NCBI GenBank assembly: GCA_944386115.1
Contig: CALWZV010000008.1
Coordinates: 1 to 40,111, forward strand
Origin: an uncultured Clostridia bacterium
GTDB lineage: Bacteria; Bacillota; Clostridia; TANB77; CAG-508
Direction of reading: 5' to 3'
DNA: 40,111 nt
Positions 28,448 through 37,636 of this stretch are shown here, piece by piece. Position 1 is the stretch's first letter. Each line of letters opens with the position of its first letter. The notes beneath the pieces were generated by a model that worked only from the letters and a program-made list of their open reading frames with translations, was not told where the DNA came from and made no database searches. The position numbers were made by a program, and so were the translations under genes.

Positions 28448-30142
28448 TCATAATTTTACATTATCACCATATCTTTTAATTTTTTTGGTAGTAGTTTTTT
28501 CAAATTCTTTATCACGAATAAAAAATCCTTTTATATGTTTGTAATTAGGAAGCTTACTATTTATTTTTTGAATTATGTCAGAAACCATAGCCTTTATTTC
28601 TTCTGTTGTAGGAATTCTGTTTAAATGATCTTTCATTGCCTCTAAATCTGGAAATATTTGAGCTTTAACAAAAGTGTCATCATTACTTTCGGATTGTACC
28701 CCAACAATCATAGCTTCTGAAATAAGAGGACTCTCATTTAAGTAATATTCAATTTCTTCTGGGTATATGTTTTTACCATTTTTAGTTACAATAACAGTTT
28801 TACATCTTCCAGTTATATATAAAAATTTATTTTCATCTATTTTGCCAAGATCTCCTGTATGAAACCATCCACCTTTTATAACTTTATTTGTTTCTTCTTC
28901 ATTATTATAGTAACCTAACATCACATTTGGTCCTTTAACAATAATTTCGCCTATGCCATCTTCATTAGGATTATCAATTTTATATTCAACATTTGGAATT
29001 GGAAGACCGGCAGAATCTGCCTTCCAATTTGAGTCATTATTACCTGCAACTAGTGGAGAACATTCTGTAAGTCCATATCCTTGTAATACATTTATTCCAA
29101 ACTTATAAAATGATGTAACAATATCTGGATTTATAGCAGCTGCACCAACAATGAATGTTCTTAATCTGCCACCTAAAGACTTTTTTATTTTATGTTTTAC
29201 TATTGGTTTCATGAAAAATGGAAGATTGTCCATAATATGTGTATTTGGTTTAAAATATTTCTTAGGTAAACTTTCTTCAAGTTTTTTCATTATTTTTTTA
29301 TGTACATTTTCTAGTAGTAATGGAACACACAATATGAAACTTGGTTTAAATTCTACAATATTTTTATTTATATATCGTAATCCTTCACAATATGAAATAG
29401 AGCCACCACCATAAATAATAAGTAAAAATCCTAAAGTACATTCATAAGTATGGTGTAATGGCAAAATTGATAAAACTCTTACTAAAGAACTAACTTTTAC
29501 TACACTTGCAACAGAGATAATATTTGAACAAATATTTCCATGAGACAAACAAACTCCTTTGGCATTTCCTGTTGTTCCAGATGTAAAAAGCAATATGCGA
29601 AGTTCATCAGGATCAATTTTTATATTGAAAAAAGAATTATTTCCATTTAAAATTTTATCTTTGCCTTGAGTCATTAGAGATTTCATATTATATATATTAT
29701 CTTGGCTTTCTTTTTCGTTCATAGTTATATATTTCAAATTTTTATTATTATAATTTTCTTTTATTGATTTAATATATTTATAATCTCCTATAATTGCTTC
29801 TGAATTAGAAATGTTTAGAAAATTAATAATATCTGTATGATGTAATTCTTTATCTATAGGAACTACGATTCCAACAATAGTAGAAGCTAAATAAGCTACA
29901 GCCCATGAATAACTATTTTTCCCAATTACGGCAATAGGCTTTTTACTAAGCCCCATATCAATTAGCATGGTACCAAGAGCTTCTACATCTTCTTTAAAAG
30001 TTTTATAAGATATTTTATAAATTTTTCCTTCTTCATTTTTTAATACAAAAGCAGTTTTCCTTTTGTATAATTTTGCAGATTTATATAACAAATCTTTTAA
30101 ATCAGTTACATTATATGTTCTGAAATATTTTTGCTTTTTCAA
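28448..30142 (-). CDS. Second AMP-forming acyl-CoA synthetase/acyl ligase
   Basis: Paralogue of the 17865 gene, 564 residues, with the P-loop LLFTSGTTGNAKGVCLSH closer to consensus than in its sister, GYGLTECSPLVAG, GWFHTGDLGKIDENKF and GRCKTVIVTKNGKNIYPEE. Both share an N-terminal TDLKD.L and AYLA segments. Start TTG 30142 is set by GGAGGT nine bases upstream. It is monocistronic, with its own promoter, on the opposite strand to the lipid operon. It likely activates fatty acids; substrate unknown. No in-frame CGG. Confidence 0.88.
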   Translation of the reverse strand: MKKQKYFRTYNVTDLKDLLYKSAKLYKRKTAFVLKNEEGKIYKISYKTFKEDVEALGTMLIDMGLSKKPIAVIGKNSYSWAVAYLASTIVGIVVPIDKELHHTDIINFLNISNSEAIIGDYKYIKSIKENYNNKNLKYITMNEKESQDNIYNMKSLMTQGKDKILNGNNSFFNIKIDPDELRILLFTSGTTGNAKGVCLSHGNICSNIISVASVVKVSSLVRVLSILPLHHTYECTLGFLLIIYGGGSISYCEGLRYINKNIVEFKPSFILCVPLLLENVHKKIMKKLEESLPKKYFKPNTHIMDNLPFFMKPIVKHKIKKSLGGRLRTFIVGAAAINPDIVTSFYKFGINVLQGYGLTECSPLVAGNNDSNWKADSAGLPIPNVEYKIDNPNEDGIGEIIVKGPNVMLGYYNNEEETNKVIKGGWFHTGDLGKIDENKFLYITGRCKTVIVTKNGKNIYPEEIEYYLNESPLISEAMIVGVQSESNDDTFVKAQIFPDLEAMKDHLNRIPTTEEIKAMVSDIIQKINSKLPNYKHIKGFFIRDKEFEKTTTKKIKRYGDNVKL

Positions 30143-30167
30143 ATTAAATCAACCTCCAATTTGGTAT

Positions 30168-30196
30168 ATGATATAATAAAAGTAAAATATAATCAA
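30168..30196 (-). promoter_or_regulatory. Promoter of the minus-strand acyl ligase
   Basis: On the minus strand TTGATT (30196-30191), 17-base spacer, TATCAT (30173-30168), then GGAGGT before TTG 30142. Confidence 0.55.
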
Positions 30197-30210
30197 GTAC
30201 TAAAATTATA

Positions 30211-30239
30211 TTTACAAAAATGCTATGATGTGTGATAAT
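30211..30239 (+). promoter_or_regulatory. Promoter of glmU
   Basis: TTTACA (30211-30216), 17-base spacer, GATAAT (30234-30239) with TG extended -10 at 30231. Divergent from the acyl ligase promoter 15 bases away. Confidence 0.6.
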
Positions 30240-30280
30240 GAAAATATAAATTATAATAGTGAAGGAAGTGTGAAAAAATA

Positions 30281-31528
30281 ATGGAAAATATAGGGATAAT
30301 ATTGGCTGGCTCAAATGATACTAGGTTTAACTCTAATAAATCTAAACATGTACACAAATTATTTGGAAAAGAAATAATAAGAAGAGTGTTTAATTCAGTA
30401 AAGGAAGCAGGCATAGAGAAAATTGCAACAGTAGTTGGAGAGAAAAAAGAACAAATTCAAGAGGTTCTTAAAGATGAAACTGAATATATTTACCAAGAAA
30501 AAGTTTTTGGCACAGGCCATGCAATAATAAAATCCAGGGAATTCTTAGAAGGCAAGAATGGAAAAGTATTAATAATTAATGGAGATACGCCATTAATAGA
30601 ACCTAGTACAATAAAAAAACTTATGGAAAAAGCTGAGGAAAATGCTGCAACATTTTTAACAGCTATATATTCTAATCCAAAAGGATATGGAAGAGTTGTT
30701 AGAAATGAGTATGGAGATGTTGTTGAGATTGTTGAAGAAGAATTTTGCGATAATGAACAAAAACTAATTCAAGAAATTAATTCTGGAATATATTGTTTTG
30801 ATATAAAAGAGCTTCAAGAAGCTTTAGAAGAATTAGTTTCTGAAGATGGGAAATATTATATAACAGATATTATAAAAATAATGAAACAAAAAGAACTAAA
30901 AGTAGAAGCAATGATATTAGAAGACAATACTGAAATACTAGGTGTTAATGATAGAATTCAGTTAGAATTATTAAACAAAATATTAAAAATAAAAATAAAT
31001 ACAAAACACATGAAAAATGGTGTGACGATTGAAGACATGCAAAATACTTATATTTATGATGATGTAAAAATAGGCAAAGATACAATTATACATCCAAATA
31101 CAATAATAAAATCTAATGTAATAATTGGAGATGAATGTGAGATCGGACCAAACGCATATATTAGAGAAGGTTGCAATTTGGCAAATAAAGTAAAAATAGG
31201 AAATTGTGTTGAAATTAAAAAAGCAATTATTGGAGAAGGAACAAAAATTCCACACTTATCATATATGGGGGATTGTGAAATTGGTCAGAAGTGTAATATA
31301 GGATGTGGAACAATAACATGTAATTATGATGGTTTTAATAAAAGCAAAACAATAATAGGTAACAACACCTTTGTTGGTTCTAATGTAAATTTAGTTGCAC
31401 CTGTTAAGCTTGGCGATAATACATTTGTTGCTGCTGGCTCAACTATAACAGATGATGTGCCTGAATATAGTTTAGCAATAGCAAGACAAAGACAAGTAAA
31501 TAAAGAAGGTTGGAATAAAAGAAATTAA
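30281..31528 (+). CDS. glmU: Bifunctional UDP-N-acetylglucosamine pyrophosphorylase / GlcN-1-P acetyltransferase
   Basis: Makes UDP-GlcNAc for peptidoglycan. The 415 residues include an N-terminal nucleotidyltransferase and a C-terminal left-handed beta-helix acetyltransferase (hexapeptide repeats such as IGDECEIGPNAYI, HLSYMGDCEIGQK, NIGCGTITCNYDG, FVGSNVNLVAPV). Parts are shorter than the usual 450-460. The nucleotide-binding loop is unusual: LAGSNDTRFNSNKSKHVH in place of LAAGxGTRMxS..PKVLH; the Arg and Lys are kept but the glycines are not. FGTGHAI, NGDTPLI and NSGIYCFD are normal. ATG with GAAGG upstream. Monocistronic between a promoter and a bidirectional terminator. Confidence 0.9.
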   Translation: MENIGIILAGSNDTRFNSNKSKHVHKLFGKEIIRRVFNSVKEAGIEKIATVVGEKKEQIQEVLKDETEYIYQEKVFGTGHAIIKSREFLEGKNGKVLIINGDTPLIEPSTIKKLMEKAEENAATFLTAIYSNPKGYGRVVRNEYGDVVEIVEEEFCDNEQKLIQEINSGIYCFDIKELQEALEELVSEDGKYYITDIIKIMKQKELKVEAMILEDNTEILGVNDRIQLELLNKILKIKINTKHMKNGVTIEDMQNTYIYDDVKIGKDTIIHPNTIIKSNVIIGDECEIGPNAYIREGCNLANKVKIGNCVEIKKAIIGEGTKIPHLSYMGDCEIGQKCNIGCGTITCNYDGFNKSKTIIGNNTFVGSNVNLVAPVKLGDNTFVAAGSTITDDVPEYSLAIARQRQVNKEGWNKRN

Positions 31529-31532
31529 CTCT

Positions 31533-31572
31533 AAAAATATATCATTTAAATAAGTTTAAATGATATATTTTT
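31533..31572. terminator. Bidirectional terminator between glmU and the YvlD-like gene
   Basis: 18-base perfect arms, 31533-31550 and 31555-31572, with a 4-base loop TAAG. A tract on one side and T tract on the other serve both convergent genes. Confidence 0.8.
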
Positions 31573-31599
31573 TGGTTTGGTAAATTATTTTGTAGTAAA

Positions 31600-31977
31600 T
31601 TACATTTGTTGTTCACCAGGAATTATATAATCAACAATTCCATAAACAAGCGCACCTATTATAGCTGCAATCCAAGAAATTGAATATCCTGCAACAAAGA
31701 ACTGTGTTAAATAAAGGATTATAGCTGCTAGTATAAAACCTACAAATCCTTTACCAAAAGGACTTGCCTGTATACCTGTGAATTTTGCAATAATATAGTC
31801 TAAAACTGTAAGAACAATTGCAGCAAGAGCTAAAGCCCAAATACTATTAATGTGGAAACCTGGTGTAAAAAAGGCTGTAACAGCAAGCACAATTGCAGCT
31901 ACAATAAGTCTTCCTGCTATTTGCCAGAAAGTAGTTGAACCATTTTTGCTTTGGGTATTAGTTTGATTATCACTCAT
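31600..31977 (-). CDS. YvlD/phage-holin-IV-like membrane protein
   Basis: A 125-residue protein with four hydrophobic segments (from IAGRLIVAAIVLAVTAFF onward) and a short polar N-terminus of Asn, Gln and Ser. The pattern matches the small four-helix family that includes YvlD and superfamily IV holins. Start: ATG 31977 (MSDNQTN) with GGAGGT 9 bases upstream on the minus strand; the upstream ATG at 31992 overlaps that site. Despite the holin label, no other phage gene is nearby, so it is probably an ordinary stress-related membrane protein. A 170-base A/T-rich gap upstream shows no clear promoter. Confidence 0.75.
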   Translation of the reverse strand: MSDNQTNTQSKNGSTTFWQIAGRLIVAAIVLAVTAFFTPGFHINSIWALALAAIVLTVLDYIIAKFTGIQASPFGKGFVGFILAAIILYLTQFFVAGYSISWIAAIIGALVYGIVDYIIPGEQQM

Positions 31978-32095
31978 AATGTTAACCTCCAATCATAAAA
32001 TATATATATTTAATTTGCTTATATTATTTTGTTTTATATAAATATTATTAACAATAAAAAAAATAATATTCAAAAAATTTAGCAAAATTAAATTT

Positions 32096-32135
32096 ACAAG
32101 TATATTTTAAGAAAATTTGCAAAAAATATACTTGT
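32096..32135. repeat. Inverted repeat upstream of yetF
   Basis: ACAAGTATATTTT (32096-32108) and AAAATATACTTGT (32123-32135) are perfect 13-base complements around a 14-base loop. It has no T tract and precedes the yetF start by 30 bases, so a leader hairpin or operator is more likely than a terminator. Confidence 0.5.
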
Positions 32136-32165
32136 AATTAATTCAAAATAATTGGAGTGATTGTT

Positions 32166-32840
32166 ATGATAATAACTTTTATAAGAGTGGTAATAATATA
32201 CATAATTGTGTTATTTGCTATGAGATTAATGGGAAAAAGAGAAATTGGTCAATTACAACCATTTGAACTCGCAATAGCAATAATGATAGCAGATTTGGCA
32301 GCTGTTCCAATGGCAGATTTAGGACTACCAATAACTAGTGGAATTATTCCTATTTTTGCATTACTAGTAATGCATTTATTAATATCATATATAAATATGA
32401 AAAGCATTTTTGCAAGACAGGTTATATGTGGGAAACCTAAAATTTTAATATTTAGGGGAAAAATTGATGAAAAAGCCTTAAAAAAAGAAGGTGTAACAAT
32501 AAATGAACTACAAGAAAGACTAAGGGGAGAAAATATATTTAATATAGCAGATGTAGAATATGCCATATTAGAAACAAGTGGACAAATTAGTGTTGTTCAA
32601 AAACCAGATAAAAGAACAACTATACCAGCAGATTTTAACATTTTACCAAAATATGAAGGAATACCATATGATTTAGTTATTGATGGAAAAATTATGACTG
32701 ATAATTTAAAAGCTATAGGCAAAGATTATAATTGGCTAAAAAAACAAGTTGAAAAATTTGGAATAAATCCAGAACAAGCTCTAATAGTAACATATAATGG
32801 AAGTGAGCAGATGTTTTGTCAAAAAAAAGGTGGTGCATAA
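32166..32840 (+). CDS. YetF family (DUF421) membrane protein
   Basis: A 224-residue protein: three N-terminal membrane segments (FIRVVIIYIIVLFAMRLMGK opening), the signature MGKREIGQLQPFELAIAIMIADLAA, then a cytoplasmic or external C-terminal domain of mixed strand. The start is ATG 32166 with GGAGTG six bases before; the GTG 32157 is inside that site. The DUF4363 gene follows by three bases, a pair seen often in Clostridia, where YetF-like proteins are linked to sporulation and membrane stress. The exact role is unknown. Confidence 0.88.
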   Translation: MIITFIRVVIIYIIVLFAMRLMGKREIGQLQPFELAIAIMIADLAAVPMADLGLPITSGIIPIFALLVMHLLISYINMKSIFARQVICGKPKILIFRGKIDEKALKKEGVTINELQERLRGENIFNIADVEYAILETSGQISVVQKPDKRTTIPADFNILPKYEGIPYDLVIDGKIMTDNLKAIGKDYNWLKKQVEKFGINPEQALIVTYNGSEQMFCQKKGGA

Positions 32841-32843
32841 ATA

Positions 32844-33230
32844 TTGAAAGAAGTTATAATATCAATATTGATTATTGTAACAATAATCATTGTTGGAACA
32901 TTAACACAAAATCACCTTGAAATAACAAGTAATGAGCTAATACAACAATTAGATACATTAGAAGAAAATATAAAAAACAAAAAAAAATTAGATAGTAGTA
33001 TAACTAAAATGTCACAAGACATATATTCTAAATGGAAAGATATAGAAGAAACATGGGCACTTCTAATAACACATGAAGAATTAGACTTAATAGAACTATC
33101 AATAAGTGCATTAAAAACAAATGTAGAAACAAATGAGATAAATGATTGCTTAAAAGAATTAGAAGAGGCAAGATATTTGGTAGGCCATATTAAAGATAAA
33201 GAAAGCCTTAAAATAAAAAATATATTTTAA
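32844..33230 (+). CDS. DUF4363 family protein, partner of YetF
   Basis: A 128-residue protein from a TTG start with AAGGTGG about 8 bases upstream, three bases after yetF. One N-terminal membrane segment (IISILIIVTIIIVGTL) is followed by a helical, acidic domain with WKDIEETWALLITHEELD, typical of DUF4363. The domain probably lies outside the membrane. Position and coupling to yetF support a joint function. Terminator follows at once. Confidence 0.8.
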   Translation: MKEVIISILIIVTIIIVGTLTQNHLEITSNELIQQLDTLEENIKNKKKLDSSITKMSQDIYSKWKDIEETWALLITHEELDLIELSISALKTNVETNEINDCLKELEEARYLVGHIKDKESLKIKNIF

Positions 33231-33259
33231 AATAAGGGAAAATTATTTTTTCCCTTATT
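33231..33259. terminator. Bidirectional terminator
   Basis: AATAAGGG (33231-33238) pairs with CCCTTATT (33252-33259), loop rich in A and T. It ends the yetF pair and overlaps the stop of the minus-strand gene. Confidence 0.7.
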
Positions 33260-33521
33260 AATTTAGATTAATATTAAAAATTCCTGAGCTTAAATCAGAG
33301 GCTATGCATTGAAACTCTTTCTCTTCAAGGAATCTATTTAAATTCTTTTGGCTAATTCCTGTATTAATAGATAATTCTTCAACAGATGAAAAATTATTAT
33401 TTTCTTCTAAATATGTTTTTAAATTATTAATTTCTATTTGATCTTGAGATATGCAATTATCACAAATATTATTACTTGAAGCAAAAAAACAACCACAGCG
33501 TAAACATTTTTTAACTTCCAT
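33258..33521 (-). CDS. Small zinc-finger/HTH protein, YvyF-like
   Basis: An 87-residue protein. CLRCG and CDNC at residues 6-22 form a two-pair zinc ribbon, followed by a helical segment resembling a winged or MerR-like helix-turn-helix (SVEELSINTGISQKNLNRFL). This layout matches the YvyF/TIGR03826 family of flagellar-operon proteins, but no flagellar gene lies nearby, so it may be a general regulator in this lineage. ATG with GGAGGA upstream on the minus strand. Divergent from the GH18 gene. Confidence 0.65.
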   Translation of the reverse strand: MEVKKCLRCGCFFASSNNICDNCISQDQIEINNLKTYLEENNNFSSVEELSINTGISQKNLNRFLEEKEFQCIASDLSSGIFNINLN

Positions 33522-33577
33522 CTTATATCCTCCAATTCTTCAATTAATTTCTTAACTAAACATATTCTAACATAAAG

Positions 33578-33606
33578 TTGAAAAAAAAGAAATAAAAAAC
33601 TAAAAT
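33578..33606 (+). promoter_or_regulatory. Promoter of the GH18-mutL unit
   Basis: TTGAAA (33578-33583), 17-base spacer, TAAAAT (33601-33606). A short duplicated ATGATATATT follows near 33630-33650. Confidence 0.5.
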
Positions 33607-33671
33607 ATTATTCACTAAAAATATTTTTTATGATATATTATGATATATTATATTAGAAAGAGGAAATATTA

Positions 33672-35360
33672 ATGGAAGAAAAAAATTTAAAAACAAAAAA
33701 AAGAAAAATTATAAGAGGAATACTAAAAGTACTATTAGTATTAGTTTTACTTGGAATTGTTATTGCAATTTTAAAAATAGCACCAAATTATAAAAACACA
33801 GATATTACAGGAAAAACAAATGTAGTCATAAACAATAATAATATCACAGCACATTTAAAAAATGATGTATATATAGAAAATGAGAATATATATATGTCTA
33901 AGCCCGACTTAGAAAATTTTTTTGATCCAGATATATATTATGAAGAAAACTACAATCAAATAATAACAACATATGAAACAAATATTGCAAACCTTTATAT
34001 AGGAGAAAACAAAATGAAGTTAAACGACCAAGAGGTAGAAATTAATGGAGAAGTAACATTAAAAGACGAAATATATTATATACCTATTTCAGATTTAACT
34101 TCTGTGTATAACATAGATATTAGTTATATTAAAGAATCAGATACAGTGGTAATTGAGTCAATAGATAGAGAAAAAATAACAGCAAAAGCAACAAAAAATA
34201 CAAATGTAAAATCTATGAAAAAAGTATTATGTAGAACAGTTGATAAGATAAAAGAAAATGATGAATTTGTTATTATTGAAAAAAATGCTGGATGGGTAGA
34301 AGTAAGAACTACAAATGGGAAAATTGGATATATAAAAGAGAATATAATAAAAGAAGAAACTAAAGTTAGAGAAGCAGTAGAACAAAAAGCAAACACACAA
34401 AAAGTAAGTTTAGTTTGGGATTATTATTCAGAATATGTAAATGCACCAGATAGAAGTGGAGAGACTTTTAATGGAGTAAATGTTGTTTCACCATCGTTTT
34501 TTGTACTAGAAAGACTTGGAAAAGGAGAAATAATCGATAATGTTGGAACAGCTGGAATTGAATATATAAACTGGGCAAAAGAAAAGGGGTATAAAATTTG
34601 GGCTATGTTTTCAAACAACAGCATGATAGAAACAACAAGCCAAATAATGAGAGATTATGAATTAAGAGAAAAAACTATTAATAACATTGTAGAACTAGCT
34701 GAAAAATATGAATTAGATGGAATAAATCTTGATTTTGAAAATATGTATAAAGAAGACAAAAATTTATATACAAGATTTGTAATAGAATTATACCCAAGAC
34801 TTAAAGCACGTGGAATGACATTATCTGTTGATGTTACAGCTCCAGATGGAGGAGATACTTGGTCTTTATGTTTTGACAGACATAATATAGCAAGAAATTC
34901 AGACTATATTGTATTTATGGCATATGACCAACATGGACAAAGTAGTACTACTGCAGGTAGTGTTGCAGCATACAATTGGGTTGAAGTTAATTTAAATAAA
35001 TTTTTAGGAACACAAGAAGAAATAGAAAAAGAAAAAGTTATTTTGGGTATTCCTTTTTATACAAGATTATGGAGAGAAACAGGTGAAGATGTAACAAGTA
35101 GTGTTGTTGATATGAAAGATGTAAATAATGTTTTACCAGGAGATATTCAAAGAGAATGGCTAGATGATGTAAAACAAAATTATATAGAATATGAAAGAAA
35201 TGGAAGCATATACAAGATGTGGATAGAAGATATAGATTCAATAAGAGCTAAAATTAACTTGGCAAGAGAAAAAGAAATTGCAGGTGTTGCTTTTTGGGCT
35301 AAAGGAAGAGAAGATGAGTCTGTATGGGATGTTGTTGAAGAATATATTTCAGAAAATTAA
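33672..35360 (+). CDS. Membrane-anchored GH18 glycosidase with SH3 domain
   Basis: A 562-residue protein: basic N-terminus, one membrane segment (VLLVLVLLGIVIAILKI), a copper-amine-oxidase-N-like region, a bacterial SH3 domain (about residues 170-235, with VEVRTTNGKIGYI), and a GH18 barrel with the DGINLDFE motif whose Glu356 is the likely acid. It resembles YaaH/SleL-type cell-wall and spore-cortex hydrolases that act on N-acetylglucosaminyl bonds. ATG with AGAGGAA upstream. mutL begins 20 bases after its stop and may be cotranscribed. Substrate is inferred. Confidence 0.88.
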   Translation: MEEKNLKTKKRKIIRGILKVLLVLVLLGIVIAILKIAPNYKNTDITGKTNVVINNNNITAHLKNDVYIENENIYMSKPDLENFFDPDIYYEENYNQIITTYETNIANLYIGENKMKLNDQEVEINGEVTLKDEIYYIPISDLTSVYNIDISYIKESDTVVIESIDREKITAKATKNTNVKSMKKVLCRTVDKIKENDEFVIIEKNAGWVEVRTTNGKIGYIKENIIKEETKVREAVEQKANTQKVSLVWDYYSEYVNAPDRSGETFNGVNVVSPSFFVLERLGKGEIIDNVGTAGIEYINWAKEKGYKIWAMFSNNSMIETTSQIMRDYELREKTINNIVELAEKYELDGINLDFENMYKEDKNLYTRFVIELYPRLKARGMTLSVDVTAPDGGDTWSLCFDRHNIARNSDYIVFMAYDQHGQSSTTAGSVAAYNWVEVNLNKFLGTQEEIEKEKVILGIPFYTRLWRETGEDVTSSVVDMKDVNNVLPGDIQREWLDDVKQNYIEYERNGSIYKMWIEDIDSIRAKINLAREKEIAGVAFWAKGREDESVWDVVEEYISEN

Positions 35361-35380
35361 TATTGAAAGGGATTAAATAT

Positions 35381-37534
35381 ATGGGAAACATTGTATTATT
35401 AGATGAACTTACAATAAATAAAATAGCAGCAGGTGAAGTTATAGAAAGACCAGCATCTGTTGTAAAAGAATTAGTAGAGAATTCAATTGATGCTGGCGCA
35501 ACAAATATATTAGTAGAAATACAAAATGGAGGAATTTCGTATATAAAAATAGTGGACAATGGAAAAGGTATTGCAGCAGACGATTTAGAAATTGCATTTG
35601 AAAGACATGCAACAAGTAAAATAAGAGTAGCTGATGACTTAGAAACGGTAAAATCTATGGGGTTTAGAGGCGAGGCTTTAGCAAGTATAGCAGCAATAAG
35701 TAATGTTGAAATGACTTCAAAAACTAAAGATTCAGATATTGGAAATAAAATTATAGTTGAAGGTGGTAAAATACTTGAAAAACAAGAAACAGCAGCAAAA
35801 GATGGAACAGTTATAATTGTCAAAAACTTATTTTTCAATACACCAGTAAGATATAAATTTTTAAAAAAGGATTTTACAGAAGCTGGATATATTGAAGATA
35901 CAGTAACCAGATTGGCACTAATTAATCCTAATATTTCAATAAGACTTATTAGTTCAGGAAAGACTGTTATTCAAACAAATGGAGATGGAAACATAAAAAA
36001 TGTTATTTATGGTATATATGGTAAAGATGTTGCAAATGGAATAATTGAAACAAATTACGAATATGAAAATGAAATTAAAGTTAGTGGTGTAATTGGAAAA
36101 CCAGATATATCACGCTCAAATAAATCTAACCAGTTATTTTTCGTAAATAAAAGATTTATTAAAGATAAACTATTATCTTCTGCTGTTGAGCAAGCATACA
36201 AAGGTCTTTTACCTATAGGAAAATTTGGATTTTGTATTTTAAATATTGAATTAGACCCTAAAAAAGTAGATGTAAATGTACATCCTGCAAAATTAGAAGT
36301 AAGATTTGAAGAAGAAAATAAGGTATTTAAAGCAATATATCATACTATAAAAAATGGTTTGCTAAAAGAAGACTTTTCTAAAAAGGAAGATATAGTTCCA
36401 AATATAAAATTAGATATGACTGAGCAAAAAGGAAATGAAAAAGAAACAGAAGAAATTGCAAAAAGAACACAAAATACTTTTTCTAAATTTTTTAACAGAT
36501 TTAGTAAAAAAGAACATGAAGAAGAAAACGAAAAAGAAAATTTAATTGCAGATATATTTAACAACAAAAATATAAATATTGCACAAACACCAGTTGAACT
36601 AGAACAAAACACAGTAAAAGATGAATCTATTATAAACAATAATGAAATAAGAGTTCAAAACGATACAATTATTCCAAATGTAAATATAGTACAAAATAGT
36701 GAAAGTACTACACCAAAATTTGAAGAAAAAAGTAGTATAGCAAATATTGAAAAACAAAATGCCACAACAACAATTAATCCTGAAAACACTCAAGAAAACA
36801 ATCATGAATTTTTTGAAACAATGTATGAAAAAACTTTTGGAATGAAACCAAGTGTAAATATAAGATTACAACAAAAAGAAGAACCATCATCAATACATCC
36901 AACCTTTGTTAAAGAGGACAATTTATCAGTATTTGAACAAAGTGAAACATATGAAAAAATAAATTATAAATATATAGGGATTGCATTTTCTACATATATA
37001 ATAATAGAAATAAAAAATGACATATACATAATAGATCAACATGCAGCACATGAAAGAATCATGTATGAAAAAGTAAAGAAAAATTTTTATAGTGATGATA
37101 AAAAGGATTCACAAATAATGTTAATACCAGATGTTATTACATTATCACATAAAGAAACAGAGATTGTAAAGGAAAATGTAGATTTGTTTGAAAAAGCCGG
37201 ATTTACAATTGAAGAATTTGGAGATAATACAATAAAACTAATGGGTGTACCAAATATATTAATAGACTTAAATACAAAACAAGTATTTTTAGATATATTA
37301 GATGAAATAGATACAGTTGCAAGAACTGCAAGACAGGAAAAAGAAGAAAAATTTATAGCTACAGTTGCATGTAAAGCTGCAGTTAAAGCAAATATGAGTT
37401 TAACCAAAGAAGAAGTAGATAATTTGATGGCACAATTATTAAAATTACCAAATCCATTTACATGTCCACATGGAAGACCAACAGCAATAAAGATTGGTAA
37501 AGAAGAATTAGAAAAGAAATTTTCAAGAAGATAA
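35381..37534 (+). CDS. mutL: DNA mismatch repair protein MutL with endonuclease motif
   Basis: Partner of MutS (14137). The start is ATG 35381 after AAAGGG; a TTG at 35363 has no such site. GHKL ATPase motifs: ENSIDAGA, DNGKGI, ERHATSKI, GFRGEAL. A long polar Glu/Asn linker (about residues 340-490) separates the C-terminal domain, which has DQHAAHERIMYEKV (from Asp552), ACKAAVKA and CPHGRPT, the metal-binding endonuclease motifs typical of bacteria without MutH. 717 residues, no lesion and no in-frame CGG, unlike mutS. Confidence 0.96.
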   Translation: MGNIVLLDELTINKIAAGEVIERPASVVKELVENSIDAGATNILVEIQNGGISYIKIVDNGKGIAADDLEIAFERHATSKIRVADDLETVKSMGFRGEALASIAAISNVEMTSKTKDSDIGNKIIVEGGKILEKQETAAKDGTVIIVKNLFFNTPVRYKFLKKDFTEAGYIEDTVTRLALINPNISIRLISSGKTVIQTNGDGNIKNVIYGIYGKDVANGIIETNYEYENEIKVSGVIGKPDISRSNKSNQLFFVNKRFIKDKLLSSAVEQAYKGLLPIGKFGFCILNIELDPKKVDVNVHPAKLEVRFEEENKVFKAIYHTIKNGLLKEDFSKKEDIVPNIKLDMTEQKGNEKETEEIAKRTQNTFSKFFNRFSKKEHEEENEKENLIADIFNNKNINIAQTPVELEQNTVKDESIINNNEIRVQNDTIIPNVNIVQNSESTTPKFEEKSSIANIEKQNATTTINPENTQENNHEFFETMYEKTFGMKPSVNIRLQQKEEPSSIHPTFVKEDNLSVFEQSETYEKINYKYIGIAFSTYIIIEIKNDIYIIDQHAAHERIMYEKVKKNFYSDDKKDSQIMLIPDVITLSHKETEIVKENVDLFEKAGFTIEEFGDNTIKLMGVPNILIDLNTKQVFLDILDEIDTVARTARQEKEEKFIATVACKAAVKANMSLTKEEVDNLMAQLLKLPNPFTCPHGRPTAIKIGKEELEKKFSRR

Positions 37535-37576
37535 ATATAACAAAAACAATTAGAAATCATATAATATATAAAAATA

Positions 37577-37608
37577 ATAAGAACTATGCAAAACAACATA
37601 GTTCTTAT
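37577..37608 (+). terminator. Terminator after mutL
   Basis: ATAAGAACTATG (37577-37588) pairs with CATAGTTCTTAT (37597-37608). Confidence 0.75.
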
Positions 37609-37636
37609 ATTATTAAACAAAAAGGAATTGATAATA

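Noticed and set aside
31600..31977. Prophage holin
   Set aside because: No phage genes, integrase or att-like repeats are nearby; the YvlD-type family is a common chromosomal membrane protein.
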